The notes under the pieces: model-generated
Told to the model about the DNA's origin: nothing
Databases searched by the model: none
Seen by the model: the letters and a program-made list of their open reading frames with translations, nothing else
DNA from: Pseudoxanthomonas sp.
GTDB taxonomy: Bacteria > Pseudomonadota > Gammaproteobacteria > Xanthomonadales > Xanthomonadaceae
Length of the DNA: 64,000 bases
Direction: 5' to 3'
Assembly (NCBI RefSeq): GCF_027498035.1
Contig: NZ_CP114978.1
Location: 1,054,001 to 1,118,000 of the forward strand
Translations under genes and position numbers: made by a program
Part shown: piece by piece, positions 17,687-26,297 of the stretch
Position numbering within the stretch: position 1 is the stretch's first letter
How the letters are laid out: each line of letters opens with the position of its first letter

Positions 17687-18235
17687 ATGGCTCTTTCCGC
17701 CACGATCCGCAAGGTCGAGCTCCAGATCAGCGACCTTGACCGTAATCATTACGCCAGTCACAGCCTCACCCTGGCCCAACACCCCTCCGAAACCGACGAA
17801 CGCCTGATCGCCCGGCTGCTGGCATTCGTGCTGCATGCCGACGAGCGACTGGAATTCGGCCGGGGCCTGAGCAACGAGGACGAACCAGACCTGTGGCGGC
17901 GCGACTACACCGGCCAGATCGAGCAGTGGATCGACCTGGGCCAGCCGGATGAATCCCGCCTGCGCAAGGCCGCCGGACGTTCGCGCGAGGTGGTCGTCGT
18001 CAATTACAGCGGCAACCCGGGCGATGTGTGGTGGCAGAAAAACGCCGCTTCGCTGCGCCGCATGAAGCAGCTGACCGTGATCGACCTGCCGCATGCGCAG
18101 ATCAAGGAACTGGCCGAACGCATCCAGCGCACCATGCGCTTCGATGTGCTGGTGCAGGACGGCGAAACCCAGCTGATGGGCGATGACCTGCAGATGGTGC
18201 TGGTGCCGTCCGTGCGCTATTCACCGCAGGGCTGA
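17687..18235 (+). CDS. yaeQ: YaeQ family protein
   Basis: 182 residues, normal length for YaeQ, a conserved gammaproteobacterial protein with a PD-(D/E)XK-like fold and no established activity. Family blocks seen: MALSATIRKVELQISDLDR at the start, LSNEDEPDLWRRDYTG in the middle and ELAERIQRTMRFDVLVQDG near the end. The start at 17687 fits the family better than an earlier in-frame codon. The stop TGA overlaps the next start by one base (TGATG), so the downstream flavoprotein gene is translationally coupled. Confidence 0.93.
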   Translation: MALSATIRKVELQISDLDRNHYASHSLTLAQHPSETDERLIARLLAFVLHADERLEFGRGLSNEDEPDLWRRDYTGQIEQWIDLGQPDESRLRKAAGRSREVVVVNYSGNPGDVWWQKNAASLRRMKQLTVIDLPHAQIKELAERIQRTMRFDVLVQDGETQLMGDDLQMVLVPSVRYSPQG

Positions 18236-19426
18236 TGTCCAATCCGTTCACCCATGACGTGCTGGTCATCGGCGGCGGCGCGGCCGGGCTGATGTGTGCG
18301 GCCACCGCGGCGGGCAACGGCCGTTCGGTGCTGGTGGTCGAACATGCCAACCGCGTCGGCAAGAAGATCCTGATGTCCGGCGGCGGGCGCTGTAATTTCA
18401 CCAATACCGGCACTACGCCGGCCAATTACCTGTCGGCCAATCCGCACTTCTGCCGCTCGGCGCTGGCGCGCTACACGTCGCGCGACTTCATCGACCTGGT
18501 TGAGAAGCACCGCATCGCCTATCACGAGAAGGAACTCGGCCAGCTGTTCTGCGATGACTCATCCAAGCAGATCGTGGCCATGCTGCTGGCCGAATGCGAA
18601 CGCGCAGGCGCGCGCATCGCCACCAGCTGCAGTGTCGAGAAGGTCGCGCCGAAGGACGGCGGCGGCTACACGCTGCACACCTCGCAGGGCGTGTTCGGCG
18701 CGCCATCGCTGGTGGTCGCCAGTGGTGGGCTGTCGATTCCCTCGATGGGTGCATCGGGCTTCGGCTACGCGCTGGCCAAGCAGTTTGGCCACGACGTGCT
18801 GGCCACGCGCGCGGGGCTGGTGCCGCTGACCCTGAGCGGACGCCCGCAAGAGCAACTCGCCGACCTGGCCGGCGTCGCCCTGCCGGTGCGCGCGCAGTGC
18901 GGCAAGACGGCGTTCGAGAACGCAATGCTGGTGACCCACCGTGGCATCAGCGGTCCGGCGATCCTGCAGATCTCCTCGTACTGGCAACCCGGGCAAGCCC
19001 TGCACCTGGACCTGCTGCCGGGCCGCGATGCGCTGGACGTCCTGCAGCAGCAAACGCGCCGAACGCCCCGCGGCCGAACTCAAGACCGTGCTGTCCGATC
19101 TGCTGCCGCGGCGCTTCGCGGTGCGCCTGTGCGAACTGTGGCTACCGAACAAGCCGATGAAGCAGTTCAACGAGCCGCAGCTGCGCGAAGTGGCAGACGT
19201 CCTGCGCGCCTGGCCACTGGTTGCCAGCGGCACCGAGGGCTACCGCACCGCGGAAGTGACACTGGGCGGCGTCGATACGCGCCAGGTCTCGCAAAGCACG
19301 TTCGAATCGAAGCTGGCACCGGGCCTGCATTTCATCGGCGAAGTGCTCGATGTCACCGGCTGGCTGGGCGGCTACAACTTCCAGTGGGCCTGGGCCTCAG
19401 GCCACGCCGCCGGCATGGCGGTCTAG
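18235..19426 (+). pseudogene. BaiN/HI0933-like FAD flavoprotein, frameshifted
   Basis: The N-terminal ~275 residues are a normal NAD(P)/FAD-dependent oxidoreductase of the HI0933/BaiN family: Rossmann motif LVIGGGAAGLMC, then GKKILMSGGGRCNFTN and THRGISGPAILQISSYW. After 19050 the family sequence continues in the next frame as RAERPAAELK, LCELWLPNK, TAEVTLGGVDTRQVS and GWLGGYNFQWAWASG, stopping at 19426. One surplus base at the AAA run 19052-19054 explains the break. Read without correction, the first frame ends at 19455 with a 130-residue nonsense tail rich in Arg. Either a recent mutation or a sequence error. Confidence 0.85.
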
Positions 19427-19500
19427 CCGCGACACATTGCCGCAACGCAGCATGAGGGATTCGCGGCCCGTGGCATGATCGACGCACTGCAACACACTGC

Positions 19501-20547
19501 GTGATCCCTGTGCATCTACCGATCAAGGGCAAGGCCACTTCGCTCGATATCGCATATCGGGCCGGCGTCTCCCAACCCACCGTGTCGCGCGCGCTGCGCG
19601 GTAGCCCGATGGTCAACGAAGAGACGCGCCGACGCATCCTGGCCATTGCAGAAGAGCTGCATTACAAGGTCGACAAGAACGCCTCCAACCTGCGCACCCA
19701 GCTGACCGGCACGCTGGCATTGCTGTTCTTCGAAGACCCGACGCCGGACGAATCGGCGATCAACCCGTTTTTCCTGTCGATGCTGGGCTCGATCACCCGC
19801 GCCTGCGCCCTGCACGGCTATGACCTGTTGATCTCCTTCCAGCAGCTGTCCGAGGACTGGCAGGCCGACTACGAGGACAGCAAGAAGGCCGACGGCCTGA
19901 TCCTGCTGGGTTACGGCGACTACCTGCAATCGCGCATCCGCCTGGAACGCCTGCAGCAGCAGGGCACGCGCTTCGTGCGCTGGGGCGCGGTGCTGCCGGG
20001 CCAGCCGGGCGTGTCGATCGGCTGCGACAACTTCCAGGGCGGGCACGACATCGCCGCGCACCTGATCGGCCAGGGACGTTCGCGGATCGCCTTCGTCGGC
20101 CATGCTTCGGCGCACTACCCCGAATTCCAGGAGCGTCATCGCGGCGTGATCGCGGCAATGGCCGAAGCCGGCGTGCAGGCCGACCCCGCCCTGCAGATCG
20201 ATGCCGAAACCAGCGAGCAGTCCGGCTATGAGGCCGCACGCCTGCTGCTGGAACGCGGCGTGGCCTTCGATGCCCTGTTCGGTGCCAGCGACCTGATCGC
20301 CATCGGCGCAATGAAGGCGCTGCTGGAGGCCGGCCTGCGCATTCCCGACGATGTGGCCGTGGCTGGCTTCGACGACATCCCGCTGGCCGGCTTCGTCGCG
20401 CCCGGCCTGTCCACCGTGCAGCAGGACACCCGCCAGGCCGGCATGCTGCTGGTCGATACGCTGCTACAGCTGATCCATGGTCAGCCGGTGGAGAGCCAGA
20501 CGATTCCGGTGAAGCTGGCGCTGCGTGGGTCGAGCCGCTGCTTGTAG
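19501..20547 (+). CDS. LacI-family regulator of the maltose locus
   Basis: 348 residues starting with GTG. The N-terminal helix-turn-helix reads SLDIAYRAGVSQPTVSRAL with the hinge helix after it, followed by a periplasmic-binding-protein-like effector domain ending in GFDDIPLAGFVAPGLSTVQQ. It lies next to amylase, sugar transporter, alpha-glucosidase and TonB-receptor genes, so a maltose- or maltodextrin-responsive repressor is likely; the shared 14-bp near-palindromes at 24071 and 26143 are its probable sites. The TAG stop at 20545-20547 is part of the GTAG repeat that follows. Confidence 0.9.
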   Translation: MIPVHLPIKGKATSLDIAYRAGVSQPTVSRALRGSPMVNEETRRRILAIAEELHYKVDKNASNLRTQLTGTLALLFFEDPTPDESAINPFFLSMLGSITRACALHGYDLLISFQQLSEDWQADYEDSKKADGLILLGYGDYLQSRIRLERLQQQGTRFVRWGAVLPGQPGVSIGCDNFQGGHDIAAHLIGQGRSRIAFVGHASAHYPEFQERHRGVIAAMAEAGVQADPALQIDAETSEQSGYEAARLLLERGVAFDALFGASDLIAIGAMKALLEAGLRIPDDVAVAGFDDIPLAGFVAPGLSTVQQDTRQAGMLLVDTLLQLIHGQPVESQTIPVKLALRGSSRCL

Positions 20548-20637
20548 CGCGGAGCTTGTTGCAATCCCATCTTGGGGACTCCGCTGGGGCTTTCCCGACG
20601 ACCTGCCCTAAGCGCAGCGGAGCAAGCTCCGCTCTAC
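20544..20637. repeat. GTAG-REP inverted pair, one arm enlarged
   Basis: Left unit starts GTAGCGCGGAGCTTGTTG and includes the same ~20-nt internal segment as the 3.3 kb copy (CAATCCCATCTTGGGGA); the right unit is the short form AGCGGAGCAAGCTCCGCT ending CTAC at 20637. It separates the convergent lacI and amylase genes and overlaps the lacI stop codon. Confidence 0.88.
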
Positions 20638-20645
20638 AAAAAAAC

Positions 20646-22328
20646 TTAATCGCGCAGGCGCCGCGCCATGTCGTCGGCCAGGCGCGCGCGCAGTGCGGCA
20701 TTGGTCAGCGCCTGGTCGTAGAACAGCACGCGCACGCCGTGTGCTGGCACCTCCAGCGTCAACGTCTCGCCGATGCGCACACGCTTGCCGTCGAAGGCAT
20801 CGCGCCAACTGCCTTGCTGCAGTTCCTTGTCCAATGCAACCGTGCCAGCACGGTCACCCTTGTTCAGCAGCACCAGCGCGGTCTGCGTGGTGCCGTCGTG
20901 TTCGTAGACACGGTAGAAAGCAGCGGTGTCGCCCTTGATCGCCAGGTCCAGCATCAGGCCGCGCTGCAATGCGACCGAATCACGGCGCAGCGTGGCGATC
21001 CGCTTGAGGTTGCGATAGATCGGGCTGTCCTTGCCCGCATCCACGCGTTCCTGGCCGTAATAGTTGCGATTGCCGGCATGTTCGGCCGCGCCGCGCATGA
21101 AGCCGGTCTCCGAGCCGTAGTACACCGCGGGAATCCCGCGCACGGTGAACAGCCAGTTGTTCGCGTCGATGAAACCCGCATCGGTGGCATCCAGGCGTGC
21201 CATGTCGTGGTTGTCGTAGAAGGTCACCAGGTCGTACGGATTGGCGTACGGACCATCTTCCAGATACAGCGCCTTGGCGATTTCCTCGTAGCCGCCGCCC
21301 TCCTTGCCGAAGACCCTGGACAGCTTTCCGCGCATCGGGAAGTCCAGCACGCTGTACGCCCCGTTGCGCGGCAGCGTGTGCCCGGCGATGGTGGCCGCGT
21401 CGTAGTCGAAGGCCTCGCCGAACATGAAGAAGCCCGGATGCCTGGCGCGGATGCGGTCGGCAAACTTCTTCCAGAAGCTGTGCGGCATCCAGCCGATCGT
21501 ATCCACCCGGAACGCAGCCGCGCCCTGCCCGATCCATTGCTCGTAGGCGCCGGCCAGGTAATCCAGCACGGCCGGATTGTCCTCGGCCAGGTCCGACAGT
21601 TCGGCCAAGCCGCCACCGGTGTTGTAGAAGGCATGCATCGGGTTGTGCTTCGGATCCAGCCTGGATGGATCCAGGTTCTGGTGGTCGGCGACCTTGTGGC
21701 CGTCCTTGTCGAAGAGCTGGCCGAACTGCGGCTGCACCTTCGGCATGGAATACGCGGGCGAGCCATGGTTGCCGACGATGTCCAGCACCACGTCCAACTG
21801 CGCGTCCTTCATGCCCTTGGTGAAGCCGGCGAAGTCCAGGCCAGGACTCGGCAGGTGTTCGTCGAGCTTGTAGAAGTTCACGCCCCAGTAGCCGTGATAG
21901 CCAGTCTTGCCCTGGTCGGTTCCGACGCTGCCCCAGGTGACTGGCTTGCCGCCAGTGAAGGCCTGGTCGGGATTGTCGACGATGGGCGTGACCCACACCG
22001 CACTGAAACCCAGGTCACGGATATAGCCGGCATTGTCGAGGACGCCTTTGAAATCGCCGCCCATGTAGCCGATGTTGTCGCTCTGCCCCGCCGGTGCGCC
22101 CTGCACGGGAAGATCGAAGGTGCGGTGTTCACCGCCCTGGTCGCGCTGGTCGTTGGACGGATCGCCGTTGACGAAGCGATCGGTCATCACGAAGTAGATC
22201 GCCTCCTTCGCAAACGGCTCCAGCGTGCCGTAGAAATCCTGTGGCGCCGCTGGCTGCGCCGAGGCAGGCAGCGACAGCGCAGCCATGGCAACAAACAGTG
22301 CGCGCGGCAATCGGGCGTGACGGATCAT
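20646..22328 (-). CDS. Secreted GH13 alpha-amylase/maltodextrinase
   Basis: 560 residues with a Sec signal peptide (MIRHARLPRALFVAMAALS, cut after ASAQ). The GH13 catalytic triad is D276 in FRVDTIGW, E305 in FMFGEAFD and D375 in YDNHDMAR. It should cut starch or maltodextrin outside the inner membrane. The start at 22328 lies two bases after the transporter stop, giving a two-gene minus-strand operon. The frame is open further upstream, but only as a shadow of the transporter gene. Confidence 0.93.
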   Translation of the reverse strand: MIRHARLPRALFVAMAALSLPASAQPAAPQDFYGTLEPFAKEAIYFVMTDRFVNGDPSNDQRDQGGEHRTFDLPVQGAPAGQSDNIGYMGGDFKGVLDNAGYIRDLGFSAVWVTPIVDNPDQAFTGGKPVTWGSVGTDQGKTGYHGYWGVNFYKLDEHLPSPGLDFAGFTKGMKDAQLDVVLDIVGNHGSPAYSMPKVQPQFGQLFDKDGHKVADHQNLDPSRLDPKHNPMHAFYNTGGGLAELSDLAEDNPAVLDYLAGAYEQWIGQGAAAFRVDTIGWMPHSFWKKFADRIRARHPGFFMFGEAFDYDAATIAGHTLPRNGAYSVLDFPMRGKLSRVFGKEGGGYEEIAKALYLEDGPYANPYDLVTFYDNHDMARLDATDAGFIDANNWLFTVRGIPAVYYGSETGFMRGAAEHAGNRNYYGQERVDAGKDSPIYRNLKRIATLRRDSVALQRGLMLDLAIKGDTAAFYRVYEHDGTTQTALVLLNKGDRAGTVALDKELQQGSWRDAFDGKRVRIGETLTLEVPAHGVRVLFYDQALTNAALRARLADDMARRLRD

Positions 22329-22330
22329 GA

Positions 22331-23809
22331 CTAGGCCTCTCGAAGTGGTTCGTGCACCCGCAGCGTGCACAGGCCGGCCACGACCAGGCTCAGGCCACCG
22401 ACGGCCAGCGCATTGATCGGTGCGCCGCCCAGTACGGTCTTGACCAGCAGCCCCAGGATCGAGGCGGCGACCAGCTGCGGGATGACGATGAAGAAATTGA
22501 AGATGCCCATGTACAGGCCCATCTTGGCTGCCGGCACGCTGTCGGACAGCAGCGCATAGGGCAGCGACAGGATCGAGGCCCAGGCAAAGCCCACGCCGGC
22601 CATCGACAGCAGCAGCCAGTGCGGATCGCGGAACAGCAGGAACGAGATGAACCCCGCGCCACCCAGGCACAGGTTGAGCAGATGGCTCCAGCGCAGGCCG
22701 ATCGCACGCACCATCCACGGGATCACGATGGCCGCCACGGCGGCGAAACCGTTGTAGGCGGCGAACAGCACGCCGACCCAGTTGGCGCCCTCGTTGTACG
22801 CGGCCGAGGTGGTATCGCTGGTACCGAAGTGGGTACTGGTGACCGCATCCGTGGTGTAGATCCACATCGCGAACAGCGCGAACCAGGAAAAGAACTGGAC
22901 CACCGCCAGCTTGCGCATGGTGACCGGCATCGCCATCAGGTCGTCGACGATGGCCGCATACATGCCGCTGCCCGCATAGCGCCGGCCCAGCAGCAGTGCG
23001 CCGCCCACTGCCGCGCCACCGCCCAGCACGTAGAGCTGCTTGTCCAGGCCAAACGCCGCGACCAAACCGCAGCCGACCAGGCCGATCACCAGGGCGGCCC
23101 ACCCGATCCGCGTGCGCAGCACGGCGCTGGTTTCACCGTTCATGGTGAAAACCGCGGTCTTCGACTCGACCTCATTGGCCAGTTGCCCCGGCGGATCCTC
23201 GCGCGTGGTGAAGACCGTCCACAGGATCGTTAGCAGCAGCACCGCGCCGCCGAAATAGAACGCATAGCGCACCGTGTCCGGCACCTGCCCCGGCCCGGCG
23301 GTATTGGCCACGCCGAAGTGGGCCAGCAGCCACGGAAGCAGGCTGGCGATGACCGAGCCGATGCCGATGAAGAAGCTCTGCATCGCATAGCCCGAGGCGC
23401 GCTGGCGCGTCGGTAGCAAGTCGCCGACGAAGGCGCGGAACGGCTCCATCGAGATATTGATCGATGCATCCAGCACCCACAGCAGGCCGGCGGCGATCCA
23501 CAGCGCGGGTGAATGTGGCATCGCAATCAATGCCAACGTTGCCAGCACCGCGCCGATCAGGAAATACGGACGGCGCCGGCCCAGCCGCGTCCAGGTGCGG
23601 TCGGACAGATAGCCCACGATCGGCTGCACGATCAGTCCGGTCAGCGGTGCGGCCATCCATAGTACCGGGATGTCGTCCACCGACGCGCCGAGCGTGTGGA
23701 AGATGCGGCTGACATTGGCGTTCTGCAGGGCAAAGCCGAACTGGATGCCCAGGAAGCCGAAGCACATGTTCCAGATCTGCCAGAACGACAGGGTGCGGGT
23801 GCGAGTCAT
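22331..23809 (-). CDS. GPH/SLC45-like sugar symporter of the MFS
   Basis: 492 residues with 12 membrane spans. The sucrose/maltose-transporter signature LSDRTWTRLGRRRPYFLIG is near residue 70, and GDLLPTRQRASGYAMQS follows after helix 4. Together with the amylase, alpha-glucosidase and receptor it should bring maltose or maltodextrins through the inner membrane. The start at 23809 (MTRTRTLSFWQIWNM) fits the family; frame residues further upstream are not membrane-like. First gene of the minus-strand operon. Confidence 0.9.
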   Translation of the reverse strand: MTRTRTLSFWQIWNMCFGFLGIQFGFALQNANVSRIFHTLGASVDDIPVLWMAAPLTGLIVQPIVGYLSDRTWTRLGRRRPYFLIGAVLATLALIAMPHSPALWIAAGLLWVLDASINISMEPFRAFVGDLLPTRQRASGYAMQSFFIGIGSVIASLLPWLLAHFGVANTAGPGQVPDTVRYAFYFGGAVLLLTILWTVFTTREDPPGQLANEVESKTAVFTMNGETSAVLRTRIGWAALVIGLVGCGLVAAFGLDKQLYVLGGGAAVGGALLLGRRYAGSGMYAAIVDDLMAMPVTMRKLAVVQFFSWFALFAMWIYTTDAVTSTHFGTSDTTSAAYNEGANWVGVLFAAYNGFAAVAAIVIPWMVRAIGLRWSHLLNLCLGGAGFISFLLFRDPHWLLLSMAGVGFAWASILSLPYALLSDSVPAAKMGLYMGIFNFFIVIPQLVAASILGLLVKTVLGGAPINALAVGGLSLVVAGLCTLRVHEPLREA

Positions 23810-24070
23810 GGTGAGTGTTGGATCCCCTGCCGACAGCACATGCCGCATGCCTGGGCGGTCACGGGTCGGCAACGTCATGGTGACCGCTGGCCATGCGCTT
23901 GCCATGCTGCAGTGCACACAAAACAGCGAACAGCACGATCACACTTTCCGCGCTTTCGATTGGGCACCGGATTTACAGAAACAGCTTGATTTCAAGGCAA
24001 TTCCGATCGCTCGACCACGACTGCGATACACAAAAATCCGCTCGATGCAGTCCCCGAGGCATGCGCCGTC

Positions 24071-24084
24071 TGCATACGTATTCA
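24071..24084. promoter_or_regulatory. Putative maltose-regulator operator 1
   Basis: TGCATACGTATTCA, one mismatch from the perfect palindrome TGAATACGTATTCA. It lies between the divergent symporter and alpha-glucosidase genes. The exact reverse complement recurs before the TonB receptor gene. Confidence 0.65.
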
Positions 24085-24199
24085 TGGCCATGCAGGCCCG
24101 ATGTCCCGCGACGGCCAAGGCCTTGCGTGGAATAGTGGCGCCCGCTTCGGCCTGGCACGGATGCGTGCGCACGACCTTTCAGGAATACGGGGAACAGCA

Positions 24200-25807
24200 A
24201 TGAACAACTGGTGGCGCGGCGCGGTGATCTATCAGGTCTATCCGCGCAGCTTCAAGGACACCAATGGCGATGGCGTGGGCGACCTGCCCGGCATCGTCGA
24301 AGGACTGGACTACATCGCCAGCCTGGGTGTGGACGCAATCTGGATCTCGCCGTTCTTCAAGTCGCCGATGGCCGACTTCGGCTACGACATCGCCGACTAC
24401 CGCGATGTCGATCCGTTGTTCGGCACGCTGGCCGACTTCGACGCACTGCTGGCCAAGGCGCACCGGCTTGGCATCAAGGTGATGATCGACCAGGTGCTGA
24501 GCCATTGCTCGGACCAGCACGCCTGGTTCCAGGAAAGCCGCCAGAGCCGCGACAACCCGAAAGCCGACTGGTACGTGTGGGCCGATCCGCAGGAAGACGG
24601 CACCCCACCGAACAACTGGATGTCATTGTTCGGCGGCGTGGCATGGCGTTGGGAACCGCGACGCGAGCAGTACTACCTGCACAACTTCCTGGGCGTGCAG
24701 CCGGACCTGAATTTCCACAACCCGGCCGTGCAGCAGGCCACGCTGGACAACGTGCAGTTCTGGCTGGACCGCGGCGTGGACGGCATGCGTCTGGACGCAA
24801 TCAACTTCTGCTTCCACGACACCGAGCTGCGCGACAACCCGCCCAAGCCCAAGGAAAAACGCGTCGGCCGTGGCTTCAGCCCGGACAATCCGTACGCCTA
24901 CCAGTACCACTACTACAACAACACCCGGCCGGAGATGCTGCCGTTCCTGGAGCAGCTGCGGGCCCTCATGGACCGCTATCCGGACGTGGCCGCGCTGGGC
25001 GAGATCTCCTCGGAAGATTCGCTGGCGACCACGGCCGAATACACCGGCAGCAAGCGCCTGCACATGGGCTACAGCTTTGAACTGCTGGTCGACGACTTCA
25101 GCGCCGCCTACATCCGAGACACCGTGTCGCGGCTAGAAGCTGCCATGGACGATGGCTGGCCATGCTGGGCGATTTCCAACCATGACGTACCGCGCGCGGT
25201 CTCGCGCTGGGGCGGCGGCGGTGACGATGCATTCGCCGCGCAGCTGGTGGCAATGGTGTGTTCGCTGCGCGGTTCGGTGTGCGTGTACCAGGGCGAGGAA
25301 CTGGGCCTGACCGAAGCCGATGTGCCGTTCGAACTGCTGCAGGACCCCTACGGCAAGACCTTCTGGCCGAACTTCAAGGGCCGCGATGGCTGCCGCACGC
25401 CATTGCCGTGGCAGGACGCCGAGGGCGGCGGTTTCAGCACGGGCCCATCGTGGTTGCCAGTGCCTTCCGAACACAGCGCCCGCAGTGTGGCGGTGCAGGA
25501 AGCCGATCCGGATTCGGTGCTGCAGCATGTGCGCGCGTTCCTGCACTGGCGTCGCCAGCATCCGGCGCTGGTCCGTGGCGGCATCCGCTTCCTGGACACG
25601 CCCGAACCCGTGCTGGCTTTCGTGCGCGAAGGTGAAGGCAGCGCGGTGCTGGTGGCCTTCAACCTGTCCGCCGCACCCGTGCAGTGGCCATTGCCGCAAG
25701 GGTTCAACGCCACGCCACTCGATGGCCATGGCCTGCGTGAGGCCACGCTGGAAGCGGGCACGGTTTCGCTCCCTGCACGCGGCAGCTGGTTCGCGGCGCT
25801 GGCATGA
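24200..25807 (+). CDS. GH13 alpha-glucosidase
   Basis: 535 residues with no signal peptide, so cytoplasmic. Catalytic residues: D199 in GMRLDAINF, E268 in ALGEISSE, and D329 in AISNHDVPR; the calcium-site-like DTNGDGVGDLPG is present as in oligo-1,6-glucosidases and alpha-glucosidases. It would hydrolyse maltose and short maltodextrins taken up by the symporter. The start at 24200 has GGGGAA 6 bases upstream. It is transcribed away from the symporter operon across a 390-base intergenic region with operator 1. Confidence 0.93.
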   Translation: MNNWWRGAVIYQVYPRSFKDTNGDGVGDLPGIVEGLDYIASLGVDAIWISPFFKSPMADFGYDIADYRDVDPLFGTLADFDALLAKAHRLGIKVMIDQVLSHCSDQHAWFQESRQSRDNPKADWYVWADPQEDGTPPNNWMSLFGGVAWRWEPRREQYYLHNFLGVQPDLNFHNPAVQQATLDNVQFWLDRGVDGMRLDAINFCFHDTELRDNPPKPKEKRVGRGFSPDNPYAYQYHYYNNTRPEMLPFLEQLRALMDRYPDVAALGEISSEDSLATTAEYTGSKRLHMGYSFELLVDDFSAAYIRDTVSRLEAAMDDGWPCWAISNHDVPRAVSRWGGGGDDAFAAQLVAMVCSLRGSVCVYQGEELGLTEADVPFELLQDPYGKTFWPNFKGRDGCRTPLPWQDAEGGGFSTGPSWLPVPSEHSARSVAVQEADPDSVLQHVRAFLHWRRQHPALVRGGIRFLDTPEPVLAFVREGEGSAVLVAFNLSAAPVQWPLPQGFNATPLDGHGLREATLEAGTVSLPARGSWFAALA

Positions 25808-26297
25808 GCCTGCGGATCATCCACAGCCGCATACCGGGAGCGCTTTCCAGCCTGGTCTAGCGTTGCCGCATCGTCCATCAGCGACGCCACGCATACACGC
25901 CGATCGATGCAGCAGATTTTTTCGTCCCATCCATCCCGTGCTGGAAGCAGCACACCTTGTTCGCCAGGCATGGAAAGCCGCATCACCGAAACGGCGCACG
26001 GCGCGCAAACAGCGTCGTGCGATGCAACAACCACCGCGGCATCACCGATGTAACCGCTTCCCACGGGACATCGGTGCTTTCGATATCGCGGTTAAAGGGC
26101 GCGGCGCCCGAGCAGGACAGGAGTTTTTCTGCCGCAACGCCATGAATACGTATGCAGCACGCTGCATCCAGGCAACCCGGCACTACCATCTGCACCCATT
26201 CGAAAAGGCCTTGTTTTTACGCCTTCGCGAAACGCCGGCAACCCGGGGGGACGCCGGTCCATCACTCATGCAGTACCAACATTGACTGGAGGGGAAA
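25808..26297. other. Intergenic region upstream of the TonB receptor
   Basis: 490 bases with no convincing gene. It holds operator 2 at 26143-26156 about 140 bases before the receptor start, and a GGAGGGG ribosome binding site at 26288-26294. Nothing else recognised. Confidence 0.55.
26143..26156. promoter_or_regulatory. Putative maltose-regulator operator 2
   Basis: TGAATACGTATGCA, the exact reverse complement of operator 1 at 24071; the flanking CCA and GC bases match too. Placed upstream of the receptor gene, it ties the receptor to the same regulator. Confidence 0.65.

Noticed and set aside
20556..22334. A 592-codon plus-strand frame over the amylase gene
   Set aside because: The amylase on the minus strand has signal peptide and full catalytic triad; the opposite frame begins inside a repeat and has no motif.
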